This document shows positions 12,331 through 23,321 of a stretch of 64,000 nt of DNA, piece by piece (within the stretch, counting starts at the first letter, position 1; each line of letters starts with the position of its first letter). The stretch is from Phylloscopus collybita (Eukaryota > Chordata > Aves > Passeriformes > Phylloscopidae), in assembly GCA_027886175.1 (NCBI GenBank), contig JAJNNQ010000003.1, forward strand, positions 5,309,501 to 5,373,500, written 5' to 3'. The position numbers were made by a program, and so were the translations under genes. The notes under the pieces are model-generated. The model saw nothing but the letters and a program-made list of their open reading frames with translations, had not been told where the DNA came from and searched no databases.

Positions 12331-15330
12331 ATGTATTCAGCATTGCATGGATGTTGCTTGGAATCACAGCAAGTTTTTCTGAGACATCAGACTGTCATAA
12401 TAACTGATAGATCAGTGGCTTGATTTACATATTTATTATGGAGCAACTGCTCGTTTTCATCAACATAACTTAGATCTTATGCATCCTTTGTCTAAAGTTA
12501 ATTTGAAAATATTAATTTTCCAGTGACAGCTCAGTCTCCTTCCTGGTTAATCCCTTAATTTCCCATCTACCTAGGAGTGACATTTAGTGAAATGAATGAG
12601 AAATGGTAACTTCAGGATGTCATTGTCCTTACTGACTAAGAGCAAACAGACAGCCCAAGAGAGGTCTGGGTAGCTGTACAAAATATATCAATCACAAAAC
12701 CAAAAGCTAATTGCTTTCTATTTTTATTCCTTTACGTAAGAACATAACTTTAAAAATATCTCCTTCTTTAGTTTATTAATTTTCGGAAGCCTAAACCCAC
12801 ATATTTTTAGAAAAAATAATCCTCAAAAGGAAAAAAATGTGCCATCTGTCAGAACTAGGAATGTTGTTTTACTCTGCACATTTTGTTTTCAGCATCATAT
12901 TCAGCATCATCTGGATCACAGTGTCTTAATCCTCCAGCACAGGAATTTGCACGGAGGCACTCTTGGATCTCAGGAAAAATAGTCTCTGAAGTATTTTAAT
13001 GATTAAAAAGTGTTGGTGTTTCTCTATTTTGTTAATTCCCTGCTTTTCCTTAGTTTTACCCACTTCTGCAATTCAAGGTAGCAAAGGTGTCCAAAGGAAT
13101 GAGAAGAAGGAAATTGCTGAAAGGGGGTGGCTCAGTGTTTCTGTGTTGTTGCACTTTGTATGGTAGAGCTGAATGGACAAGGCAGGGAGAAAAATGGAGG
13201 AATTACAATGAGGAGATTAAGGAATTGGAGTATAAAAGGACACAGAGAGGAGTGGACAAGGTAAGAAGCATGACACAGGCGAAAAGGGATCACAGTCCAG
13301 GGGATGTTGGAAGTGTTGGCAAGTACTTAACCCCTTGGCAACATGTTTAGGCCTCTTAGAAATTAGAAAAGCTTTATAAAGTCATCTCGAATTTCCATTG
13401 TTGCCCATGTCTGCAGAGTCCTTCAGTCGTGGTTATTTCTTATTTTATTTTCTGGTGGTGTGCATCAGGCCTTTCTTTAGAACAGTGCAGTTATTTGCAC
13501 AATGCATCCTGCATCAACACTGGAAGTTCTGCACATTACCTAAGGTTGTCTCCAGCAGGATCTCCCACCTTCTCCCAGGTGAGCCCTTACTGCTGCTCAT
13601 GAGGATTTTACTGATGGGCCCCAAATACCTAGTGTGCTTGGGAAATGGATTTTGAGAATGAAAACGAGATTTTTTTTTTTTTTTTGGTTTTGTTTTCATA
13701 TGCCATCAGTTTAGCACATACATCAAGTGTGTGCTGATAGGGACAGTGAACATGACTTTAGCCTCCAGCCTGTTACTAACTTTAGTTTGGTAGAGGTTCA
13801 ATCTAGTTCACTTGTTTAGCTTGCCTCTGTTGCATGACTAAAGATCTAAGGGAAAAATGCTTAAAGTCCCAGCATCTGTTAATTTAGGCTATTTAAAGTA
13901 CAAATGAATCAGAGGAAAGGATTTTTTTAAACCAGCTTCTTAGAGGGTTTGCTCCACTCACTGTGTGTGTCTACGTTGAAAATCACAGGGACTATTTTAA
14001 ATATCCAGGTTACAAAGCAGCCATTAAAAAAATGATTTTGAGTCAACAATTTTCATGCCTCCCATAACACAGTAATGTGCTCCACTGGTGGGAAGGTGTA
14101 GTGGTGAGACTGGAAATGCCTCAGGTATCATCCTCTCAGACAAAAGCCCCAATGGCTGCTTAGAATTCTTGTACGTCATGGATGCTGCACAGGCAGTTAA
14201 AGTCTCCCTGCAAATGCACTGCTTCTGGAGTTTGTAAGCACTACAGGAAATTTAATTGAAGCAGTTTGGGTGGTGTTACAGGACATAAAATCAGAGACGT
14301 TCCTGATTCTTATTACATACTTAAAAATATTATCTTAGAGTGTTCCCTAATAGTTTCTTATAATTTTGCCTTGGTTTTAAAAAGCAGCGTCTTTGAGCAC
14401 AAATAGATGGAAATTCCCTTGGTAACTAGGGTAATTACAGAGATTTTCAATTACCAAACTGCATGTTCACTAACTTTTCATTTATATCTTTCTCTTAAAA
14501 TGAAGTTGTATTACAAGATGAAGTAGATGCATCCTCTGTTTTGGCTTCTCTTCATGTTCTTGAGAATTTGTTTTTCCTTTGGGTGCTTTTCTGTTGGCTC
14601 TCTGCTTATTTTTTTTTCTTCCTAAGTGTTCCATACTGTGAGAACAAACACACCATGACTGCATTCTCCTTATCCAACCCTAACCACTGTCTTTCACTGT
14701 ATCTGTGTGATGAGGATGTTTCTTTCCATTTTGGATAAGGACGTGCATTTTTATTCCTGTATGTATTCGCAAACACATACTCAGAATTATACATATACAT
14801 TATGTTTTCTTGTCTACACAAATCTATAGCCTTGCACATTCTACAGGAGCAGAAATGCACGACAAGCCCCTCCACAGTAGGCTAATGTGAGCTGAAGAAG
14901 CTGAAGTAATGGCCACAGATACACTTGCAAAATTAATGCTGTTGAGCTGCATGGTATTTGGTGAATATTCTGTAATAAGAGGAGTTGCACATTAAGCCAA
15001 ATGAACCGATTATGAAAACTGGAGGATAAAATAAATGTTAAATTTGCAGTGTTGACAAACTGATGGTACCAATAAAAAAAAAAAAAAAACCCACGCCGAA
15101 AGTGTTGGGGGCTAAATTCAGGGACTGTGTGAAAAGCACCTTGTTATAGCCCAATCTATTCCAAATTTACTAATGCACTTTCAAGCATGTTTTTCAATTA
15201 GCTAAATATCACAGCTGCATCTTGCACCTCAGGAAGTCAGTGTTAGCTCTGCTTCCATGCTGAGAGGCCAGAGGGCTTTGCTGCAGAAGGGAGAAGGAAA
15301 CCAGCACGAAGCTTTAAGGCGAGACAGTTG
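12331..15330. other. Non-coding sequence, no gene seen
   Basis: Contains simple repeats: a near-duplicate TTCAGCATCAT pair at 12888-12910, T16 at 13670-13685 and A16 at 15074-15089. Open frames up to 89 codons are unrecognised. Confidence 0.65.
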
Positions 15331-15334
15331 ATTG

Positions 15335-15388
15335 CTTTTTTATTTTTTTGTTTTTTTTTTAATATATATATTTATTTTTTTTTGTTTG
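15335..15388. repeat. T/A-rich low-complexity tract
   Basis: T runs interrupted by ATATATAT, directly before the enhancer-like island at 15480. Confidence 0.85.
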
Positions 15389-15479
15389 CTACTATTCCTC
15401 CATCTTTCTGGGCATGTAAATGACACCAATTGACATTAAAAATGTATGTGGATAATTTTTACTTCTGTTTGTGTCCCCA

Positions 15480-15600
15480 TTAAATGGGCCTCTCTGTGAT
15501 TTACCGTTGAGGTTTTAATCTGGCATTAACGCGGCTGATTGTAATTATTTGTCTTTCTAATTGAAATACAGTGGGAAGGAGAGGTTTCTGGAATTTTTTG
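15480..15600. promoter_or_regulatory. Enhancer-like island with retained CpGs
   Basis: The stretch carries TTACCGTTGAGG (15501-15512, CpG retained), TTTTAATC, GCATTAACGCGG (two CpGs near 15530-15533), a TAATTA core (15542-15547) and CTAATTG near 15558. It is free of repeats and clearly unlike the T-rich tract upstream. CpG survival together with homeodomain cores makes it one of the better candidates for a conserved enhancer here. Not testable from this sequence alone. Confidence 0.35.
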
Positions 15601-16366
15601 CTTGCACAAATCTTTCTGCCCTGGTTGTGAAGTAAACATCTCGCTGTGGTGAGGGGGATTGGAGGACAGAGCAGGCCCATGTAACTGCACAGTTTGTTAT
15701 ACAGTCAGAAATCTCAGCCAGGGCACAACCCTGGAAAAAAAAAATTACAGCTTTCTACCTGTGTTGCAGTAGAAGAAACCATCTGTGGAAATACCAAACT
15801 ACAGGACAAAGTCTTTTTTCGGAACAGAATTATTTAGTTATCCTTGCTTTACTTCTTTTGTAGTGGTACACAATGCCCATTTTTATTTTACTATATTTGT
15901 AGTGTGCAGTTCTGATTGTCTTTAAAAGCTGTGGGGTGTGAAATAGGAATATATGTATTTTTTTACATTAAAGGGTTCAGAATTGCCTTTTCTGAGGAAA
16001 CTGTCAGTGGTGCTGGAGAATATCAAAGTCAGTGTGAAGCTGTTACGCTAAAAATTTACTTTTCATTTAATTTCTCTGCCTCTGCATTTGAAATCTTGAT
16101 AAAGGTTGAAAGTTTAGAGGTGACTGATACAGTTATGCATGCAGTGACTGTTTAGCTAATTGGCAGTGCTTTGAATAAAGGTACCATTTATAAATAATTC
16201 ATTGATATATATTCCATGATTAATAGGTGGAGCTTGGTTCTTCAGCTCATTGAAAAGCATATTCAAATTCTTTTAGTAAATCCATAACAGATGCTGCTCT
16301 AACAAATTGTTATAAAACACATTATAATGTGTAGATATAACTGAAGCAATATATATCATTTCACTG

Positions 16367-16420
16367 TTATTCAGTGTCACTGTCTTATATAATTTCTCAC
16401 ATCACTGTGACACTGAATAA
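16367..16420. repeat. Perfect 14 bp inverted repeat (hairpin potential)
   Basis: TTATTCAGTGTCAC at 16367-16380 is matched by its exact reverse complement GTGACACTGAATAA at 16407-16420, with a 26 nt AT-rich spacer. Allowing one bulged base, three further pairs extend the stem outward. It could be a remnant of transposon terminal repeats, a structured RNA or chance. The total length is short for a pre-miRNA. Confidence 0.85.
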
Positions 16421-16490
16421 AGTAGGTTTTTTTTTTCCTAATGAGGAATAAAACCATATCCTATTTGTGAAATGCCAACTCCATTAAAAT

Positions 16491-16506
16491 CACTGGTGAA
16501 ATTTCC
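16491..16506. repeat. Possible relic of an ancient CCATTGAAGTCAATGG-type repeat
   Basis: CCATTAAAATCACTGG differs at three positions from the self-complementary motif CCATTGAAGTCAATGG, which I recall as frequent in old amniote repeats. Similar motifs occur at 25112-25140, 38281-38316 and 57279-57294. The family name is not certain. Confidence 0.3.
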
Positions 16507-19500
16507 ACTGGCACTACATCTTCAAGAGTATAATTCAAATTTCAGTGCTGTAAATTGGTGTGAGTGTCCTGATGTCACTGTAAGGAAAGGTTTATAGATA
16601 GAATAATAATGTTGTGGTTAATTTATATTAAAGTAACTTCTCCATTTCTACTCCCAAGCCACTTTTTTGAAGGAAGAACGTAAGTTTGCAGTGGAAGTTC
16701 AAGTCTTGGTTGTAGTCATCCAAACTTTGCTCCTTATCTCTTGTGAAATATCATCTTTTATGAGTCCCTGAAGTCACTACAGGCTTTCTTGCTCCTCCAT
16801 CAGTGGGAGATGAGGGTGGACAATATTTTCTGCTATTGTCAGTCCCCACCCTTTTTCTCACAGTCACACAGGTTCACTGCTGTTGTCTCTAAAGGGGTCT
16901 CATCCTGCAGATTTGTGCTCTGTGCTGTCTTTTGCAGTCTCCCAGTGAGGAAACATTCACATCCATATGACACAGAGATGGCAGCAGGACTGAGATCTTG
17001 GCTTGGAAAGTCTCGTTGCTGTGGTTAAAATCTGTCCAAACACACTGAGAATCCAGAAGACAGAGCTATTTTGGATTATTTTCACATGAATCTTCAGCTG
17101 TCAAGGGTGCTGAATTTAACTATAACTCAGAGAACATGAAAATGTTGCAGTTCAAATAGTTGTACCAAGTTGTATAGATTAATATATTTGAACTTTTTAA
17201 GGGTCTCACAGGTTATTGACAGGCACATTCAAGGAATTCAGAAAAACAGATGGTCAATATTTACAGGAGAGACTAAAACAAGGTGATTAGGACAACAAAA
17301 AGTGTGATAGAAAATTCAGGTTGTGGAAAAATGACTGTGGAGCAGGTGGGGAGAAAATGACAATGTGCCATTGAACCAAAAGCTCAACCTCCTGCTGTGG
17401 CTTGGGGATGATTGCTGTTCTGAGGAGGTGGGTGCAGTGATGTGCAGCCTCCCTGCTGAACACCACCACATTTACTGAGAGGAAATCCATGTCATCAGCT
17501 GCACAGACAAAACCAGATTTTACCTGAGAGTTCCAGAACACCCTCTACAAAGACATAATATACACTGAATGATATTTCCCCAGCATTTCTCCTCATAGCT
17601 TTCAAATGCATCATTGACTTGCTGAACTCAACTTTGGGAGCAAACTTGCAGACCAGCACCTACCAGAGGAAGGCAGCCTGTGTGGAACAACCAGTGTGCA
17701 TCTGCAAATGCATTTTCTGTAATAGTTTCTTACCCCACAACTATCACAATTCATGGATTCTCTCTCTGTCTGTCTCAGTCTCCAACATATTTCATCCCAT
17801 GCACCAAATGTCCCCAGGGAAAGTGTGGGTGAAAGGAATCCTCCAGCACTAAAATGAATTCACACAGACAATTGGTGAAAAAAATATGAAAATTGTATTT
17901 TCCCCAAGACAAGAACTCCATTTCCAATTTCTCTTACAAATCCTTAGGGAATGCCTACAAAATACCTTCAAGAGGCTGTGTTGGGAGAATCAGTCACATC
18001 TGTTGGACACTAAACCCAGGGACTCCACAGAGGTTTTATTGCACATTATAATTTTGATTTCCATTAGTTTCTTGTATTCCAGAGGCAACAATTCCCTGCC
18101 TTATTCCCCTGTCCTGTTGTCCTTATCATCTTTAGTCCCTTTTGTGAATACTGAGCATCTCTCTTTTCCTGAATTCTTTAAACAACTTAGGTGAATGTGA
18201 ACAATTTGTCTTAACCCCATTCTGCTCGAAGGTTGCTGCTCCCATAGCAAAACTGAAGGGAAACTTCTGTACAAATCTAATTTTTTTTTTTCTCACAACC
18301 ACATTACCTGTTCTAATGAAACTTGGAAAATAAGTTTCTAAGCCCTTATTTCACTTATATCCTTAGAGGGGGTTGATTAAAGAAACAATAATATCACATC
18401 CTGGGGAAGAGAACAGTGGATCTTTTTCCCTTCTTTCAGCACTGTACTGTGCAAACACACGTGCCTATATGGATATACATCTATAAATATATGTATTTTC
18501 AGTGGCCAAATGGAAATGCAGGTGTTTAAGTCCAGAATTCGTGGCTGAAAAGCTCCAGATTTGCCTTTGTGAGTACATTGCTATGGTGTGTGGACAAACA
18601 CCAGTCACTTTCAGCTGCATTAGTGAAAGCACTTTTTTGTTAAAATACAGGAAAAGGGTGCCCAGAAATGGCTGACACTGTGTGGGTTTGGGTACTGAAG
18701 GCATTGCTCTTCTCCAAGTGCTGCAGCTGCTCACTGAAAACCTTGGGGCTTCTGTGCTGTGACTCAGCATCTCCTTTTTTAGGGGTTTTAATTTCCAAAA
18801 TTATGTTGATAACTCTATCAACAAAGGGCTGGTTACACAACAAGCCCGTGAATTTTCAAAGACGACAGCTAAATGCTAATTTTTAAAATGTAAGAGAAAT
18901 ATTTTTCAATAATTCGTAGTGTTAAATAATGAGCTTATTTCAGGAATTTTCTCTTGAAATTTTTTTAGATGTAACAGGGTAAACTTAGTATACTCAAAGG
19001 TCTGAACACAGCAAATTTTCAATATATGTTTATTAAAAATCATAACTGCCTGTTAAGAGCAGAGCCTGGTACCTTTATACAAAAGACAGTGACAATAAGG
19101 CTCACTGGAGATTATGGGAATTTCTTCAAACCCATAAAAGTAAATATTAATTAAAGGAAATTGAGTATTTATGAAGTCAGAGCTAGAATTAAGCCTCCAA
19201 AACATTCGATTTTTTTCTTCATAGGATTATTTGGAGGAAAATGGTTCATACGAGTGGGATACTTCCTAAATTAGTTAATGTTCTCTTAAAAGTCATCCTC
19301 TGGCTTCAGTTTAAAAGAGTGTTTTATTGGAAGTGTGTTGCTGAAATACCAGCTCTGTAAAGTTTCATATTTCAGTTATATCCATGGCTCTGTTTACAAG
19401 TAAAAACACCTTGGTACGTTGGTGGGGCAGAATAAGGATTTTACTGTCAAAGGTTTTGTGAGAACTTTTCACTATAGGCACAAGAAGAATTTAATTTTGG

Positions 19501-19571
19501 TTATTAGTCAATATTTGTTAGTCAACATTTTTAATTAGCTTTTTGTTTTGTTTTGTCCTTTTTCTATCTGA

Positions 19572-19676
19572 AACTCTCAGATGAACAATGGCCACGTATC
19601 TTTGGAAGGATATCATAGCAACCAAGACATGGGGAAGGCAATAAATGAGAAAGTGCAGCCCAGCAGTTTGTTTTAG
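19572..19676 (+). other. Exon-like open stretch, doubtful
   Basis: A pyrimidine-rich run ends in ACTCTCAG at 19580, a plausible 3' splice site. The next base starts an ATG frame of 31 codons (beginning MNNGHVSLEGYH) ending at TAG 19674-19676, and the frame is open upstream only to 19572. This could be a terminal coding exon with its stop codon. I do not recognise the peptide, no partner exon is visible, and so short an open frame is common by chance. The same bases carry a SOX-like ACAATGG, so it may be regulatory instead. Confidence 0.15.
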
Positions 19677-19679
19677 CAG

Positions 19680-19860
19680 AGGTTAATCAATGGAACTGCA
19701 GCTTCGATCGCAGAGCCTGAATTCATTTCTTGTATTTGATTTTCCTTCCAGCTACCATTACAATTTACTTTATATTAAATGACTTCTGATGAGAAGATGA
19801 CTTTAACCTCTTTTCGGTCCCGTCCATTCAGAGCATTATTGTGGACTGTAGATTAAACAA
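19680..19860. promoter_or_regulatory. Possible regulatory island
   Basis: Repeat-free sequence with retained CpGs near 19707 (CTTCGATCGCAG) and 19816-19825 (TTTTCGGTCCCGTCC). CpG retention contrasts with the flanks. Function is inferred and weak. Confidence 0.2.
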
Positions 19861-22020
19861 AACCTACCCTGACAGAAGTAAATTTAGGCAATGTAGTTTC
19901 ATTTTGTGATGCCAGAGTAACTCTGCGTTACCAAGTACCTTTCTTCATTAGCTGAACTTGATGTAATCTGCTCTGAAGTGTTTATTTTATCCTTGTATGG
20001 ACCCATAAAAGATTTACAGAAGAAAGAAAAATGTCATTGGCACAAAAAAATGTAATGAAAGCCTTTTCCAGGACTGAGGCACAGAGTTTTATAATATCCA
20101 ATATTCTTTTCCCTGCCTTCCTTCTCAAAGGAATTGTATCTTTTCCCTCATATATTTCATGGAGGCACAAGTTCACAGGAGTAGTCAGCTGGGTCTTTAT
20201 TTTTTGTGTTCACTGGTCAAACTTCAGAGTAACCTGCCCCTTTGAGGTGGCTCTTCTAATTTTTTCTCTAGATCAGCTGCCAACAAGATATTTTTTTCAA
20301 TCCCTGTACAAGACGATGGTGATAAAAGTGTTCTCCACGTGGGACAGATAAGAAATAAATAATTTCACAGATGAAATATGTAGCTTTTCCAAGAGGCAGG
20401 ATTATCACTTGTGTGAAGTAATACTGGGGAAAGCAATCAGTTGAGACAAAATAATCTGTGGGGCAGGACAGTAGGAAGTGTATGGGATCCAGAATCACCC
20501 TTGGGCAGTCAGAGAGAAGGTGTGGGACACTTACACCAAGTTAAGAAACACGAGTAGTAACAAGTTTGTTGGAGCAACCAGATAAATCTCTGCTGTGACC
20601 ACTTTTCCATGAGGAATGGTGATGTTCTCCACCAGTGGGAGCCCAGCTGTGGTTCCCTGAAGCTCTGCAGTTCCAGGAAAGCTACCAAGGTCTGCTCAAG
20701 GAAAGCAGAGCTGGGCTAGGGAAGTGCAGAGGTTCCTGCCGTGGCTGGTGTGAGAACAGACACGTTGTGTTCCATCTTCTGCTTTGACTGCCTGCAAAGA
20801 AATGGAGTGGGATCCTCCTGCATTGCATTTGTTTCTCCCAACCCTTCCCACCCGCTCCTTCATTTCTACAGCTGTGCTTTGTCATCTTCCACCTCTTGCT
20901 CTCCCATGACAAATTCTTTATTTCTTGCACCCATTGACAGAGATGAATTTATTCCTTCCATTGCCTCTTGGCATTTGGTCCATGTTCTACTCTTATTCTC
21001 CATGCTTCTTTCTTACCTGTGAATTAATTTTCCTCAGATTTTTGTATCGTTTTCTTTTCTTGCCCTAAGTTGGCACAGCTGCCATCTGACTTTTCCTTGT
21101 GTGATGTATCTTTTTTCCTCTATTCTCATGTTCTGCAGTGTGTGAAATGCACTGAACTGTGGAGTTGCCAAGAAGCATCAAACAGTGAGGAAGAGATAAA
21201 AGTATTGAACTACAAGAGTGTACTTTAAGCTCTGTGTGCTGCCACAGACAGGACTGGTTCCCTGTTGTGCAGCTCTACTTGTGTTGTGTAAGTTTTAGGA
21301 CTAATTATGACATATGTTGCTCATTCATTTTTGCTTTCTTGGGCATACAATCCAATTCCATCTGGGAGAAATGTTCTTTCTGAACACACTTTTCACCTGT
21401 AGGGCAGCCCCAGAAAAGAAAAGCAGTGAACCAGAACAATTTAAAATCCTAGCTTTGCAAGCAAATCCAGTAACATACCTTCTAATTGTCTACGCATTTT
21501 AAAACTTGGCTTTAGTCAAATGTATGTATTACTAATAATACATTGGTAGAAAGATTTATCTTCAGGGGTTGTTTTTTTGTTTGAGTACCATTTGCACAAA
21601 TATTTCTAAAGCATGACTTGAGAGTTTGCATGGACTTTTCCCACCCCTGTTACACTTTAATCCCTGCTTTCTAGCCAATTTAGAAAAAGAAAACTTACTA
21701 CAGTCAAAGTGCTACCATCACTAAAAATGAGTTTAACTTTCATTTACTGAAAAATTGGGAGGGAATTTGCAATGAGGATGCTTTTTTTTTATTGATGAGA
21801 AGAATAATTTTAGAACTTAGCAGTTTTATTGGCCTTGTATTGTTTACAAGATGCAAGGGAGGTTTAAAAGAATAAGGTGCAAGGAAGTTTTAAAGGAATA
21901 GCATCTAGTTTACAGTAGCGGGAGACAGGAAATTAAATTTATTGCAGACTTCCTCCTCTTTGTTTCTCTCCAGAGATACACAGAAATTATCTACCTGTGC
22001 AAGTGAAACTTGAAAAGTTA
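19861..22020. other. Non-coding sequence, no gene seen
   Basis: Unique AT-rich sequence with chance open frames up to 106 codons (20031-20351, +). No repeat family, exon or RNA gene is recognised. Confidence 0.6.
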
Positions 22021-22125
22021 AAAACAAAGCAAAAACAAAAACAAACAAACAAACAAACCCCACAAAAACAAAACAAAACAAAAACCCAACCAAAAAAAAA
22101 ACCAAACCACAAAAAACCCAATACT
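22021..22125. repeat. A/C-rich low-complexity tract
   Basis: A degenerate run of AAAAC and AAAC units. It is the complementary-strand equivalent of the T/G-rich tracts at 9312 and 52476. Confidence 0.9.
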
Positions 22126-23177
22126 TCCTCTCCCCCCATAATTTTTTATAAGAGTGATATATATACTGCAGTAATATAGGCACTTTTAAAAATAGATATT
22201 TTATGTGTCATTAGTATGAATACTCACTTGCAGAGAACAAATGTACAAAGTGAAAAGTCGTAATGTGAGTTGTGAATGTGGAAAGAGAAAACTAGTGGGG
22301 TTCAGGGATATATAGGCAATGCAGTAGTGAGATCTGAAGTATTGCCCAGGTGCTGAGTGCTCCTGCCAGCCACGAGGAACAGTCTGTGCCCTGTACATCT
22401 GTGTTCTGGAGAGCCTCATTGGTGATGATTTAGATGCTCTGGACTGTTAAACAACTGGGAGGTGACACAATGAGCACACCTGAGCAGGTTATTGCTTCCT
22501 GCAAACTGAGAAACTCTGCCAAACAGAGCACCAGGGAGGAATCCTGAAGCACTTGGAGGTGTCCTTAAGTTCCATAGTGAAGTGGGTAACGATGACTGCA
22601 GGCTGGTGTCTCACTGCTCAGGATGGTGTCTGTGCCCCTCGGGATCAGTTTCCGTCAGCCGCTGTTCCTGCACAAGCTCATCCCCAGCAGCCTGGTCCCA
22701 GCAGACCCACACACTTCCCTGTCTGCCTGTGCTGTTATCTCAGCGTGTGACTCGTCTGTGTGAGCCACCTCTAGCAAGTCACTTCATTTAAAAATCACTT
22801 TTCCCACTTGGGGAAAGAGTGGTGCCTAATTCATAAGCGCAGCGCTCAGAGTTGTTGCAAAGCAAAGTCAAAGGAGGAGGTCCATAGGAGCTCACTACGC
22901 TCCATTTACTTGGCAGCAATGCATCACATTTAAAAGAGAGCCCATAGTTGTAGGAGCTGAATTTGGGCAACTCAGCCCTCTAATTCTCTTGGAATAGCAG
23001 AGCATTGCTTCTTCATCTAGCAAATACTCAGCTGCAGTTGATCTCCTGGCCATTTCTTTCCTCTTCCTTTCCTTCTGTGAGATTTTCTCCTCCTTCCCCT
23101 CCAGCCCAGCCCCTACCTGACCTATGCCCCCCAAGGCCAGTTCTGTTAAACAGCATTCAAGGTATGGCTTTAACATT

Positions 23178-23179
<2 letters not shown>
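22126..23179. other. Non-coding sequence before the CTG repeat
   Basis: GC rises between about 22440 and 22760 and a pyrimidine-rich stretch lies at 23055-23105. No gene is supported. Confidence 0.6.

Positions 23180-23215
<36 letters not shown>
23180..23215. repeat. (CTG)12 trinucleotide repeat
   Basis: Twelve uninterrupted CTG units on the plus strand, CAG on the minus strand. It falls inside open frames on both strands: a minus-strand 112-codon frame (22895-23233) reads it as poly-Gln, and a plus-strand 105-codon frame (23005-23322) as poly-Ala. Neither frame contains a recognisable domain. Confidence 0.97.
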
Positions 23216-23261
23216 AGGCAGTGAGTTGGTCATGCTGCACGTGCTCAGCTCCGTGCTGCCA

Positions 23262-23321
23262 TTTGGAACATGAAATCTCAGGTGTGGAACATGAAATTTG
23301 GAACATGAAATCTCAGGTGTG
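23262..23321. repeat. 35 bp period duplication beside the CTG repeat
   Basis: TTTGGAACATGAAATCTCAG at 23262 recurs at 23297, both continuing into GTGTG, with a partial copy GGAACATGAAA at 23286-23296 between them. Confidence 0.93.

Larger units (their letters stand above)
15601..19540. other. Non-coding sequence, no gene seen
   Basis: AT-rich unique sequence. The inverted repeat at 16367-16420 and the motif at 16491-16506 are described separately. Short pyrimidine-rich (CTGT) sequence occurs near 17760-17785. Frames up to 102 codons (17886-18194, +) have no recognisable domain. Confidence 0.6.

Noticed and set aside
13793..13806. GGTTCAATC as a tRNA B-box
   Set aside because: The conserved GGTTCGANTCC core is incomplete and no A-box or cloverleaf can be formed around it.
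22895..23233. Poly-Gln ORF on -
   Set aside because: Poly-Gln comes only from the CTG repeat. The remainder is unrecognised, so it is kept as an observation and not annotated as a gene.
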